Source: an uncultured Roseobacter sp.
Lineage (GTDB): Bacteria; Pseudomonadota; Alphaproteobacteria; Rhodobacterales; Rhodobacteraceae
Assembly: GCA_913054455.1 (NCBI GenBank)
Contig: CAJXIL010000003.1
Coordinates: forward strand, 1 to 62,746
Reading direction: 5' to 3'
Length of the DNA: 62,746 nucleotides
Numbering within the stretch: position 1 is the stretch's first letter; each line of letters begins with the position of its first letter. The notes beneath the pieces were generated by a model. It saw only the letters and a program-made list of their open reading frames with translations. It was not told the origin of the DNA and searched no databases. Made by a program: the position numbers and the translations under genes. Positions 44,403 through 53,461 of this stretch are shown here, piece after piece.

Positions 44403-45377
44403 ATGAAACTCAAAGCACTTTCACTTGCGGCCTTGCTTGCCATGGCATCTGCAGCCTCGGCAGAGGTTAAAATTGCCTTGGACGGCAAGCCCGATCTGGT
44501 GCAGTCCGGCTCTTACAACTGGGCTTATGCCTTTGGCAATGCGCTGAAAGAGGCGGGTATGGATGTGCGTGAAATGCCACGCGGTTCCGTTGGCAATGAA
44601 GCCGAGAAATTTGACCAGATTTCGACCGGTCTTTTGGAGGTGTCCCTGTCAGATGTACGCGCCGTCGCACAAGTTGATCCTTTCATCTATGGCGTGCGCC
44701 TACCGTATATCTTTGATGACACGGCACATATGGATCGCGCTCTGGCGGCAGGCAATGTGTTTGATCGGTTGAACCAAACTTTGGCAAAGCAAGATGCCCT
44801 GGTCGTTGCGCTGGTGCCGATTGGGCCATCTTCGGGTGTGATTACCACGACAGCAGCGGTGCGCAAACCTGCCGACATGGCGGATCTGCGCATGCGAGCC
44901 TTGGATGACGCGCAAATCTCAATGTATCAGGCATGGGGATCCACAGGAACGATTGTTCCATGGGGGGAGGTGCCGGCTGGCCTGCAAACTGGCGTGATTG
45001 ACGGCTATCTGAACTCGCCTTTTGTGCCGGTGATGTTCGGCCAGACTGATTTCGTAAAGAACTTCTCAGACGCTGGCGTGATCATTCCGATGCGTGCCGT
45101 CATCTTTTCCAAGGCATGGTATGATGGTCTGTCTGATACAGAGCGCGCAGCCGTCGACGCGGCTGTGGCGGCGGGCAATGCGGCAAACCGGGCATGGTTG
45201 GCCGAAGCCTCAGTGTCTGGCCTTACGGCGCTTGAAGAAAAGGGCGTGACCGTACAGCGTTTGACCGCAGAAGAACGCGCGGTGTTCCGTGAGGCATCCA
45301 AGCCGGTTTATGATTCTGGCCTTATGCCTTCTGAAGACGTGAAGGTCTGGACAGATCTGTCCGACAGCAACCGCTAA
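44403..45377 (+). CDS. TRAP transporter substrate-binding protein (DctP)
   Basis: A 324-residue periplasmic DctP-type protein. Signal peptide ends at AMASAASAE. Family features are the region DLRMRALDDAQISMYQAWGST, with the conserved Arg that normally salt-bridges a carboxylate, and VPWGEVPAGLQTGVIDGYLNSP. ATG 44403 has GGGAG upstream. A hairpin follows the gene. Confidence 0.93.
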   Translation: MKLKALSLAALLAMASAASAEVKIALDGKPDLVQSGSYNWAYAFGNALKEAGMDVREMPRGSVGNEAEKFDQISTGLLEVSLSDVRAVAQVDPFIYGVRLPYIFDDTAHMDRALAAGNVFDRLNQTLAKQDALVVALVPIGPSSGVITTTAAVRKPADMADLRMRALDDAQISMYQAWGSTGTIVPWGEVPAGLQTGVIDGYLNSPFVPVMFGQTDFVKNFSDAGVIIPMRAVIFSKAWYDGLSDTERAAVDAAVAAGNAANRAWLAEASVSGLTALEEKGVTVQRLTAEERAVFREASKPVYDSGLMPSEDVKVWTDLSDSNR

Positions 45378-45386
45378 TAGTCAACT

Positions 45387-45412
45387 GCCAGGCCCTTGGT
45401 GGGCCTGGCTTT
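45387..45412 (+). terminator. Hairpin between dctP and dctQ
   Basis: Perfect 9-bp stem GCCAGGCCC (45387-45395) / GGGCCTGGC (45401-45409), 5-nt loop, then TTT. Likely a partial terminator raising binding-protein levels over the following small permease. Confidence 0.65.
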
Positions 45413-45429
45413 CACCGGGAGATCGCCAC

Positions 45430-45957
45430 ATGCGCAATGTCATCATCGCAACAAGCACGCGGGTTCATGAAATCACGCGGCGTATCGCCGTTTTGGCTGT
45501 TTGCCTGATGTTCTTTACTGTCATGCTGCAAATCATCGCCCGTTACATCTTTTCTTCGCCCCCCATTTGGACCGAAGACGTCGCCCGCTATGCGATGGTT
45601 TGGACTGGGCTTCTAGGGGCCACATTGTCGTTCAAGACACGTACAGACGCGGTCCTCATGCAAAGCGTTTTCCCCAAACGTCCGCATGGCCTGGCCTTCC
45701 TCGCCGAGGCTATCCAAAGTGCCGCTGTCCTGATCTTTGTGCTGCCGGTGGTCTATTTTTGCTTTATCGGTTTGCGCGGGGGATTTGCAAAAGGCTATCT
45801 CGCAAGACAATCCGGGCTTACAGCCGACACGCTTGGCATCCCGATGGTCTGGATCTCGATATCGGTTCCATTGGCGATGATCATCATACTGGTGCACCTC
45901 GCGGCCAGATGGGCCGGAGATGCCGAGGATACGCTTCCGGAAACGAACCTGGACTAA
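45430..45957 (+). CDS. TRAP transporter small permease (DctQ)
   Basis: A 175-residue membrane protein with four TM segments and the DctQ pattern (LQIIARYIFSSPPIWTEDVARYAMVWTG split across TM2). It helps DctM form the membrane complex. ATG 45430 follows GGGAG. Last gene of the amidase/TRAP unit. Confidence 0.9.
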   Translation: MRNVIIATSTRVHEITRRIAVLAVCLMFFTVMLQIIARYIFSSPPIWTEDVARYAMVWTGLLGATLSFKTRTDAVLMQSVFPKRPHGLAFLAEAIQSAAVLIFVLPVVYFCFIGLRGGFAKGYLARQSGLTADTLGIPMVWISISVPLAMIIILVHLAARWAGDAEDTLPETNLD

Positions 45958-46150
45958 CTCACCTCGAAAAGGCCAAGGTCACCCACGTGGCCAAGCATTG
46001 CCGAAGTACGCGCAGGGCAAAACTGTCATGCCTGGTCGCGACCGAGATCGGCTCGATCCGTGGGACTGCTTTCGTCATCGCACCTTAACCTTGGTTTCAG
46101 CCCAAGAAGGATTGGATCTGGCGCGGTTTTGTACGGCCCCAATTGCTCGT

Positions 46151-46326
46151 TTAGGCCAGATTCCGTTCGAAAACGACGGGACTTTTCCCGGTCAGTACAG
46201 AGCGCCTTCGACGCGGATTATAGAACAACCCGTTGATGTATTCGAAGATGGCCATCTTGGCCTGCCGGTGCGTTTCCCATGAGCGCCGCCAGATCAGCTC
46301 GACCTTGACGGATTTGAAGAAGGTCA
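46151..46326 (-). pseudogene. IS3-family transposase remnant (C-terminal end)
   Basis: Encodes FFKSVKVELIWRRSW and YINGLFYNPRRRRSVLTGKSPVVFER, the C-terminal end of an IS3-family OrfB (usually KxELI/VWRRxW ... YNPRRRHSALGxxSPxxFE). The rest of the transposase is absent: upstream of the fragment the sequence switches to the serine recombinase remnant. Only about 55 residues survive. Confidence 0.8.
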
Positions 46327-46328
46327 GC

Positions 46329-47077
46329 AACATCCACAAGCGCGTGATTTACGCAGGATACATCGAACATGAACCTTGGGCGTGACATGTCAAAAGGGCC
46401 ATCACGAAGCTATCATCTCACTAGAAACCATTCACCAGATTGAAGAATGGAAGAACAAGAAGGCTTATGCTCCAAAGCGCACGGTCATTCATGAGAATTT
46501 CCCTCTTTGTGGTACTGTGGATTGTGCATGCTGCGACATGCCAATGTCCTCTTGTTGGTCAAGGAGCAGCACTTGCAAGCGTTACCCCTACTTCTGGTGC
46601 CAAACATGGGACTGCTCTGAGTACCGCAGGAACATCCGCGCTGAGAAAGTGGAAGCTGGGTTTTAGCAAGTCCTGAGTGCGATGACACCAACGGAAAGCA
46701 ATCTCTCGATGGCCATGTCGATGCGAATGGATACGTCAAGCCAAAGCGATGACCAAACCAAACAGGCAAAGACGGCTCTGAAACGCCAAATCACTGAGCT
46801 AGGTAAGAAACAAGACGCATTGGTTGAGCGGTTGATTGAAACATCAAACCCAAAGGTCCTCGCAACACTCGAAACAAAGATTGCAAAGCTGGATGAAGAC
46901 AAGCTGCGTCTAAGTGACAAAATCACCCAAAACACCAAACCGAATGCGACCATGGGTCAGGTTTTCGAACTATTGCGAGAGTCCCTGTCAAACCCTTGGA
47001 TTATCTACGATAAAGGGCCACTTGCAGTGAAGAAAATCATCCTCAAAACGGCTTTCGAACTCCGCAAGTATCTGTAA
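46329..47077 (+). pseudogene. Broken large serine recombinase (C-terminal part)
   Basis: Starts with VIYAGYIEHEPW, then, after an apparent 1-nt deletion near 46380, continues with CQKGHHEAIISLETIHQIEEW, the zinc-ribbon part (LCGTVDCACCDMPMSSCWS, RYPYFWC), an in-frame amber stop (46664-46666) and the coiled-coil part (KRQITELGKKQDALVERLIETSNPKVLATLE). This matches the C-terminal half of Pin-like large serine recombinases. The catalytic N-terminal domain is missing, cut at the junction with the IS3 remnant, and the far C-terminus is also short. Not functional. Confidence 0.85.
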
Positions 47078-47115
47078 TATTTTAGTTTTTGGTATTTTTA
47101 CGTCTGGATGTCAAA

Positions 47116-47133
47116 TGGTGCGGTCGAGAAGAC
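47116..47133 (-). other. tRNA-Leu 3'-end fragment, candidate attachment site
   Basis: 18 bp that on the minus strand read GTCTTCTCGACCGCACCA, the usual 3' end (T-arm strand, acceptor, CCA) of an alphaproteobacterial tRNA-Leu as I recall it. No tRNA body is attached. It lies about 150 bp before the start of the tyrosine integrase gene, where an att site is expected. Confidence 0.5.
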
Positions 47134-47280
47134 ACAGTGCGTGTAGCACGCTGTTGCAGGATGCCTGTTTTGATAATTAATTTCAGGAACTTACGCAAGA
47201 TCCTGTTGCCGCAGATCGCATGCTGATGCAGAAAATCGCAGACACATTGTGGGGCTAACTGTGGGGCCAGAACAGCATAC

Positions 47281-48483
47281 ATGACCAGAGCAAGACATAA
47301 ACTGAGCGCAGCCAAGATCAAGAACACCGAAATCGGTACTCTATATGATGGCGGGGGTTTGCAACTGCAGAAAACTTCCCGCAACTCTGGAAAGTGGATC
47401 TACCGCTATAGCTTCCTTGGGAAAAGACGCGATATGGGTTTGGGCTCATTCCCTAGCATCGGTTTAGCAAACGCTAGATCGTTTCGCGATCACTGGGAGA
47501 ACACTAAAATCTCGGGGCGCGATCCGATTGAAGTACGGGAAGATGAGTTAGCCCAAAAAATGAAACAACTAAGGGCTTTTGACCCCACATTCGAAGAAGC
47601 CGTGGAAAGGTGTCGCAAGCATAATGCTGCAAAGTTAAAGAAGGGAGGAGACGCTGGAAGGTGGCGGTCTCCTTTGGATACCCATGCTCTTCCACTGCTC
47701 GGAAAGAAGCGTGTATCCACTTTGAAAGTTCTGGACATCAAAAGAGTTCTAGAACCCATCTGGACCAGTCGCCAACCTACAGCTGAAAAAGTTGTCCAAA
47801 GGACCCGAATGGTTTTGAAATACTGTGCGGATCACGAAGCTCAGGCCGACCCCGAGATCGTCAACAAAGCTGTAGGACAACTTCCTATCGTAAATCATAA
47901 GACCAGAAACATTGTGGCTACTCCCTGGCAGAAAATCCCGGCCTTATACAATCGATTGAGCAAGCCAACATCCAGCAACTTGGCGTTGAGGCTAATGATT
48001 TTGACGGCCCAGAGAGCTGACAGTGTTTGTGGAGCTAGGCTTGATGAAATTGAAGGTGACGTCTGGACAATTCCAGCATCACGCATGAAGAGTACTGAAA
48101 GCCAAGCAACGGACTTTAGGGTTCCGCTGTCTCCAGAAGCTCTGCGTATTGTCTCTGAGTGTCAAAGACGTGGAAGAGAAGAGTTTCTTTTCATCGGTCA
48201 TAGGGGCAAGCCCATTCATGGAAACGCCCTTCTGAAGGCACTAGATGAACTAAATGAACCTGGTCGGCCGCATGGATTCCGCAGTAGTTTTAAGGACTGG
48301 TCACGGGAGTGCCACTCCGGCATGCGTGAAGTCGCGGAAACATGCCTCGCTCACAAGGTTGGAAACAAAACTGAACGTTCATATCAAAGGTCTGACTTGC
48401 TGGTACCACGTAGGAAGCTAATGAATTCCTGGTCAAGTTTCGTAATTCAGAAGAACAAACCTGCTCATTTTGCTTCAAGCTAG
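47281..48483 (+). CDS. Tyrosine recombinase / integrase (P4-like)
   Basis: A 400-residue integrase with an N-terminal DUF4102-type arm-binding domain (LSAAKIKNTEIGTLYDGGGLQLQ, YSFLGKRRDMGLGSFPSIGL) and a C-terminal catalytic domain. Catalytic residues visible: first Arg in LTAQRADSVCGARLDEI, HxxR in PHGFRSSFKDWSRE, His in CLAHKVGNKTE and the nucleophile Tyr in ERSYQRSDLL. Integrases of this type insert elements into tRNA 3' ends, and a tRNA-Leu 3' fragment lies just upstream. The gene looks intact, with less GC-rich codon use than the metabolic genes nearby. Its element downstream appears eroded and interrupted by the IS407-like insertion. Confidence 0.9.
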   Translation: MTRARHKLSAAKIKNTEIGTLYDGGGLQLQKTSRNSGKWIYRYSFLGKRRDMGLGSFPSIGLANARSFRDHWENTKISGRDPIEVREDELAQKMKQLRAFDPTFEEAVERCRKHNAAKLKKGGDAGRWRSPLDTHALPLLGKKRVSTLKVLDIKRVLEPIWTSRQPTAEKVVQRTRMVLKYCADHEAQADPEIVNKAVGQLPIVNHKTRNIVATPWQKIPALYNRLSKPTSSNLALRLMILTAQRADSVCGARLDEIEGDVWTIPASRMKSTESQATDFRVPLSPEALRIVSECQRRGREEFLFIGHRGKPIHGNALLKALDELNEPGRPHGFRSSFKDWSRECHSGMREVAETCLAHKVGNKTERSYQRSDLLVPRRKLMNSWSSFVIQKNKPAHFASS

Positions 48484-48791
48484 CGGCAACCGATATGTCT
48501 GTCCCTTTCGACAGCCTAAGCAGGGCTGCAAGCTGACATCCGGCGTTTGTATGGTTGATCACTAACCAGGTGGACCGCCTCAGCTCGCCGTCGACGGCAG
48601 CTATGCGCAGTAAGTGAACTTTGCAAAGTTCTTAGACCGGTCCTTGAATGTCCTTGGAGATCGAGAAATGCGATGCATTGATGCTCTACCAAAGCAGACA
48701 CTAAACCCGCTTTGAAGAATTAAATTTGGACCGATAAACGCTGACGTCAGACAGATTTGGAACGTAGAATCGGTTCACCAATCACCTGAAG
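48484..48791. other. Gene-free interval (308 bp) with repeat-like DNA
   Basis: No coding frame. Contains gctgacatccgg and, further on, ctatgcgcagtaagtg with tttgcaaagt, which resemble parts of the gap at 54640-54780 and of the gap around 57100. Looks like remnants of an interspersed repeat. Confidence 0.5.
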
Positions 48792-48859
48792 GTGTTGACC
48801 CAGCCCCCTGAAATCGGGCCACTGAGGTGTTAGAGATCCGTCCAAGCAAAGGATGGACT

Positions 48860-49123
48860 ATGAAACGCAGATTTAGTGACGAACAGATCATTGGAATGAT
48901 CAAGGAATACGAAGCTGGCGTAAAAGCTCAGGAGCTTTGTCGCAGATACGGCATCAGCGATGCGACGTTTTACAAATACAAGGCGAAGTTTGGCGGCATG
49001 AACGTGTCGGATGCCAAGAAGTTGCGGGCTCTGGAAGACGAGAATAACAAGCTGAAGCGCATGTTGGCAGATGCGATGCTCGACAATGCAGCGCTTAAGG
49101 ATCTCGCGACAAAAAACTACTGA
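48860..49123 (+). CDS. IS407-like transposase OrfA
   Basis: An 87-residue HTH protein ([41 protein letters not shown]) with a leucine-zipper-like tail ([20 protein letters not shown]). Binds the element ends. AAGGA precedes ATG 48860. Ends at the slippery site. Confidence 0.92.
   Translation: MKRRFSDEQIIGMIKEYEAGVKAQELCRRYGISDATFYKYKAKFGGMNVSDAKKLRALEDENNKLKRMLADAMLDNAALKDLATKNY
49111..49117 (+). other. -1 programmed frameshift heptamer (A AAA AAC)
   Basis: At the end of OrfA the codons ACA-AAA-AAC-TAC-TGA form the slippery heptamer A AAA AAC. A -1 slip gives [10 protein letters not shown], the usual junction of OrfAB in this IS group, so full transposase is probably made by frameshifting. 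Confidence 0.8.
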
Positions 49124-49131
49124 CGCCCGAT

Positions 49132-50001
49132 GTGAAGCGGCGAGCCGTGCGTGATGTGATGGATCGGCACGGCTTGTCCGAACGTCGGGCGTGTGAATTG
49201 GCCGATCTGCATAGGTCGGTCTTCCAGTATGTGAAGCAAGATCAAGGCGATGACGCCCTGCGCAAGCGGCTGCGCGAGCTGGCGAATGAACGTCGTCGGT
49301 TCGGCTATCGTCGTTTGGGCATCTTGCTGGCCAGGGAAGGGTTTGAGGTGAACCACAAGAAACTGTTCAGGCTCTATCGCGAGGAAGGGCTGGCGGTGCG
49401 CCGTAGGCGGTCACGCAAGCGGGCTTTGGGCACGCGGCGACCCATTCTGGTGCCGGATCGCGCCAATCAGCGTTGGTCGTTGGATTTTGTTTCCGACGCC
49501 TTCGAAGATGGGCAGCGGTTCCGCGTGTTGTGCATTGTAGATGACTGCACCCGTGAGGCACTAGCAACTGTCGTGGATCGTTCTTTATCCGGCGCGAGGA
49601 TGACGCGTGAATTGGATGACCTGATCCATCGGCGTGGCCAGCCCGATATGATCGTCTCTGACAACGGAACGGAAATGACGTCTCATGCCGTGCTGAGATG
49701 GTGCCAAGATACCGGAGTTGGCTGGCATTACATCGCGCCCGGTAAGCCAATGCAAAACGCGTTCGTGGAAAGCTTCAATGGCCGTCTGCGAGACGAATGT
49801 CTGAATGAGCACATCTTCGGCAACCTCGCCGAGGCCCGAAAGATCATCGAAAGCTGGAGGATCGATTACAACACACAACGACCACACACATCACTTGGCG
49901 GGCTGGCTCCGGCCGTATACGCCAATCTCAACCGTGCCACCCGGCCTGCTTCGCTTGAGCTACGCAAGGGCTCCGCTCAGCAGGCCTTGACCGCAACCTA
50001 A
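49132..50001 (+). CDS. IS407-like transposase OrfB (DDE integrase core)
   Basis: 289 residues from a GTG; probably translated mainly as the OrfAB fusion from the slippery site at 49111. The rve DDE core is intact: Asp in [10 protein letters not shown], Asp in [11 protein letters not shown] and Glu in [16 protein letters not shown]_21-type N-terminus ([18 protein letters not shown]). Confidence 0.92.
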   Translation: MKRRAVRDVMDRHGLSERRACELADLHRSVFQYVKQDQGDDALRKRLRELANERRRFGYRRLGILLAREGFEVNHKKLFRLYREEGLAVRRRRSRKRALGTRRPILVPDRANQRWSLDFVSDAFEDGQRFRVLCIVDDCTREALATVVDRSLSGARMTRELDDLIHRRGQPDMIVSDNGTEMTSHAVLRWCQDTGVGWHYIAPGKPMQNAFVESFNGRLRDECLNEHIFGNLAEARKIIESWRIDYNTQRPHTSLGGLAPAVYANLNRATRPASLELRKGSAQQALTAT

Positions 50002-50068
50002 TCACGAGAAAGAAACAGGAACGGATTCTACATCCAAACGGCCCGGATTAAGGGGCTGGGTCAGTGTC

Positions 50069-52261
50069 TTAAGCTGCACGTGAGGAATGAGGAGTTTCGT
50101 GGTCATCCAAAGCAAAAGAGGAAACCGTTTTTGCAAGAATATGCGACTGGTTCTTCATGCTTTGAGCTTGTTCAAATGATGCCCCGACACTTTCTGCATC
50201 CTTTTGCGTCGCTTGATCAAGCCGACTTGTTGCCTCATTAATCTCATTAATTCCAAGCGCTGTGTCTCGGGTTGCTTCCACAATCGCGAAAATCGTTTCC
50301 GTAGATGTCTCTAGGGATTTAACAATAGATTCGAATGCCTGACCGGACTCTTCAACGGCAAGTGCACCATGTTCCACGGTTTGGGAGGATTGGGCGACTA
50401 TGTTAGAAATTTCTAATGCCGCCCCCGCAGATCGCTGAGCAAGCAGCCGCACTTCACTTGCGACAACGGCGAAACCCCGCCCCGCTTCCCCAGCCCGTGC
50501 TGCTTCAACTCCGGCATTCAATGCCAACAGATTGGTTTGGAAGGAAATATCTTCAATGACGTCCAACATTTGTTTGATTGTCGCTGAAGAGGTCTTGATG
50601 TCCTGCATGGCTTCAACGGCACGTGTCATCAATCCTGTCCCGGATTGTGCTTTGGCAGTGATCCCGCTCATGTCACTCCGAATTTCCTCAGCAGAATTTG
50701 CAACAGAGTCGACCGTACGCGACATTTCTTCCAGTGCGGCCGCTGTTTCTTCGACCGTGGCCGCAGTGCTTTGTGCATTGGTAGAGAGCTGATCACTGCT
50801 ATTGGTGATTTCAGTCGCACCTACTGCAATTTGTTCAGAGGAGGTTGCGATATCACGGACAATGTTTTCAAGTGTCGAAAAGGTCTTGTTCATGGATCCG
50901 GAGATCTCACCAAAAACACCAGGCAAATGGTTCGGCATGCGTTTGGAGAGCTCGCCCTGCTCGAGGTGATTGAGAGAGGTCCGAATGGCCTCTAGCCCTT
51001 CACTTGCAGAGCTGCTGATTTTATTCACGCCACTACAAAGTTCGGCAAAGATGCCCTCTTTGTCCTCAGTGGCGAGGCGACGATTAAAATCCCCCTGCGC
51101 ACAGGCTTCAACAACTTCATACATTTCCGCTGCCGCTTCCCGTTCCTTGGCCAGGTTATGCAACAGGCGTTTGGTTGCCTGACGCAGCTCGACAATCTCT
51201 CGCGCGGAACTACGGCTTTCGGCCAGCTCAACGTCTTCGTTGCGGGCAGCAGCGGCGAGTGCACGCGTGTTCTGCCCCAGAGGGCGAAGTTGCCGGTTCA
51301 GCCAGAACAGGAAAAGCCCCAGAAAGACAACGATCCCGCCGATAATCTGTGTGGCTGCATTGCGGATCGTTTCAACTTTTTCCGCATATTGATCGGTAAA
51401 GTCGAGGAGCAAGAACAGCTCATCATGTAGTGATCCCTCCTCAGCAGCAAAGTTCACTCTGGAGGCGACAAACTTCATGTTTCCTACACCAACAACACCA
51501 CTATTGTTATCTCGGCTAGATAGGACCTCGAAGGTGCGCTGAGCCAGTTGATCACTCGTTGGCTCTGTGGGTTCTTCTGACGGGGCACCAGACTCGGCAT
51601 CTGTGCTGTCAGCCTTTGCAGGCGCAGAGTTGAAGCGGATCAGGCTATACTCACCGACTTCTGACCTGGAGGCCAACAAAGCGTGGCCGCCCAAGGATTC
51701 CGAGATATTTGGCAGGCTCGCTTCGAGGTCGAGGGCGAGCAAGGCATAACCAACCTTATCCCGACCCGCCAGCATTGGCACGGCATATCCCGCCGCGATT
51801 CTTTCGCCATCAATTCGCGTGATGCCGAATTCGCGACGTCCTGTTTTGATGACATTCAACACCAGATCTGAGGCAGCGTGCCCAGATTGGTGGCGTTCGC
51901 TGGTCGAAAATGAAACGAGCTCCGCGCCATTTTCATCATATATGAACAGATCGCTAACATCGCCCTTTGCCGAGATCCGGTTAAAGGTCGACACCATGTT
52001 TTCGCGCAGTGTTTCGAGGTCCCGCTCTTGGATTGCCTTTGTGGCAGCCCGATCTCGCCCTACAGTGCGGGCGTGCATTGAAAGCGGACCCTCGCTTTGT
52101 TGGACAACAGAAGAGGCCGTGGCAGAAGCATTGTTGGCATTAAGGGAAAGCATCGTTTTTTCGACGCGTTCCATGATTACCATTCCGTTGTAAGTCGCTC
52201 CTAGAGCGAGAAGAACAGTAAAAATAACAATGCTGAGAACAATGCGGCTGCTAAGGGTCAT
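50069..52261 (-). CDS. Methyl-accepting chemotaxis protein with periplasmic sensor
   Basis: 730 residues. TM1 at about 7-28, a periplasmic sensor of about 280 residues (Cache-like, with [13 protein letters not shown] and [21 protein letters not shown]), TM2 at about 307-325 ([14 protein letters not shown]), HAMP-like segments, then the kinase-control domain with the hairpin tip [22 protein letters not shown]. Start placed at ATG 52261, with GAGG six bases upstream; ATG 52273 is possible. The C-terminus lacks a CheR-tether pentapeptide. The IS407-like element lies just downstream of the stop codon without touching the gene. The chemoattractant is unknown. Confidence 0.92.
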   Translation of the reverse strand: MTLSSRIVLSIVIFTVLLALGATYNGMVIMERVEKTMLSLNANNASATASSVVQQSEGPLSMHARTVGRDRAATKAIQERDLETLRENMVSTFNRISAKGDVSDLFIYDENGAELVSFSTSERHQSGHAASDLVLNVIKTGRREFGITRIDGERIAAGYAVPMLAGRDKVGYALLALDLEASLPNISESLGGHALLASRSEVGEYSLIRFNSAPAKADSTDAESGAPSEEPTEPTSDQLAQRTFEVLSSRDNNSGVVGVGNMKFVASRVNFAAEEGSLHDELFLLLDFTDQYAEKVETIRNAATQIIGGIVVFLGLFLFWLNRQLRPLGQNTRALAAAARNEDVELAESRSSAREIVELRQATKRLLHNLAKEREAAAEMYEVVEACAQGDFNRRLATEDKEGIFAELCSGVNKISSSASEGLEAIRTSLNHLEQGELSKRMPNHLPGVFGEISGSMNKTFSTLENIVRDIATSSEQIAVGATEITNSSDQLSTNAQSTAATVEETAAALEEMSRTVDSVANSAEEIRSDMSGITAKAQSGTGLMTRAVEAMQDIKTSSATIKQMLDVIEDISFQTNLLALNAGVEAARAGEAGRGFAVVASEVRLLAQRSAGAALEISNIVAQSSQTVEHGALAVEESGQAFESIVKSLETSTETIFAIVEATRDTALGINEINEATSRLDQATQKDAESVGASFEQAQSMKNQSHILAKTVSSFALDDHETPHSSRAA

Positions 52262-52317
52262 GTTGGGCCTCATTCTTTGGTTGAGATAGCTACAATGGCA
52301 TCCGGGTGATTGAGCGG

Positions 52318-52731
52318 TTACTCAATCGGAAGCCCGGCGTTATCCCAACCTGGGAAACCCTCATAGAAGTAGTAGACCTTGGTGTAGCCCCAAGAGATTG
52401 CCATCTTGCTGGCCTCGCTCGACCGCTCACATGCCACGCCGTTGCAGTAGAAAACCACTGGCTCATCTTTTCCGGCGATTGCCGCAAGGCTCTCTTGGGA
52501 GAAGTTCTCATTCAAACCGAGGTTTACCGCACCGGGAATGCGTCCACTATCGTAGTCAGATGGCTTACGGACATCCACAAAGGGCAGGCCTTGCTCAAAG
52601 TGTTCATAGGCCTCGTCGACGGAAATTGTTGTCGCGCCATCAACGTGCTCCGGGGCTGCGGCCATCAGGGGCCCAAAGGGAAGCAGGACGAGTGCGACCA
52701 ACAGCGACATAATCTTAAAGATACTCTGCAT
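52318..52731 (-). CDS. Exported rhodanese-like protein
   Basis: A 137-residue single rhodanese domain with a signal peptide ([22 protein letters not shown]). The active-site loop is [16 protein letters not shown] with a catalytic Cys and a second Cys, and the typical [10 protein letters not shown] and [21 protein letters not shown]. Likely handles sulfane sulfur in the periplasm. The ATG at 52731 has GGAGG five bases before. It precedes the chemoreceptor gene on the same strand with 56 bp between, so the two may be cotranscribed. Confidence 0.9.
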   Translation of the reverse strand: MQSIFKIMSLLVALVLLPFGPLMAAAPEHVDGATTISVDEAYEHFEQGLPFVDVRKPSDYDSGRIPGAVNLGLNENFSQESLAAIAGKDEPVVFYCNGVACERSSEASKMAISWGYTKVYYFYEGFPGWDNAGLPIE

Positions 52732-53461
52732 TGAAACCTCCATGGAGCAGAACTACATGGGTCGGATGTAATTACCTTTCCCTAAATCACTGTTAAGGAT
52801 GACAATTGGCGAACAATATCTAAGGTTTCTGGGAGTGAAAAAATCTTAAAAATTGAGCCAATTGATCTTCTAGATACACCTTTAACACCATCGCCTCCTT
52901 ACGTTCGTGAGCTGTTTCCATTCGGCCCGACCCATCCTAGAACCCGCTGTTTCTCAAGCCTGCTCCCATGCTAAAAGTGGTGATGTAGAGAGTTAAACAC
53001 AAAGGCCAACCATGAGGGCTCTAGGAGTGATTATGGTTTCAGTGCTCACAACATTTGCAAGACCCACTTTCTATGCATGGCTGGTCCTGGCGTAGATGTA
53101 GAATCCGCAACAGTTGAATTCCTCTGTAGATGACCGCTTTCAGCGACCTCAGGGAGGCTGAGTTCAGTCGCAAGCAGTGCACCCGAAGTGCAGGACGTTC
53201 ATGCCCGCTTCTCTAATTGGGTTTCTAGGTCAAGCTCGTTTTCCTGTTTCTTTTGGGGCATTGTCACTCATCCGGGTCACGCTTCTCTTCGCAGTCTGGT
53301 TGATGCCGTCATGACACCGCTGCACGCATATGTCGGATCGGACGTGGAGAACCTTGCTTTGAGACGCGCTTCACTTTGCGCAGCAGACATTTTCGGCTTC
53401 TTCCACGAACCTCGTCCAGTGAGGGACGACCCCGTTAGGATTGGGGGGGTGGCGTTTTAGA
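52732..53461. other. Gene-free interval (730 bp)
   Basis: AT-richer left half with the promoter side of the rhodanese gene. The open frame 53188-53460 has no ribosome site or family resemblance and abuts the IS110 transposase stop; this stretch more likely holds the right end of that element. No target duplication could be identified. Confidence 0.5.

Larger units (their letters stand above)
48796..50063 (+). mobile_element. IS3-family element, IS407-like (1,268 bp)
   Basis: Ends match as imperfect inverted repeats: TGACCCAGCCCC at 48796 and its complement ending at 50063, extending over about 25 bp with a few mismatches to GGGCC. The element is flanked by a 4-bp direct repeat GTGT (48792-48795 and 50064-50067), as expected for IS407-group insertions. 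It contains OrfA and OrfB with a -1 slippery site between them. Both frames are open, so it may be active. It sits 2 bp beyond the target copy from the stop codon of the downstream chemoreceptor gene. Confidence 0.93.

Noticed and set aside
53188-53460. 90-codon frame next to the IS110 transposase
   Set aside because: No start signal and no family resemblance; likely part of the element's non-coding end.
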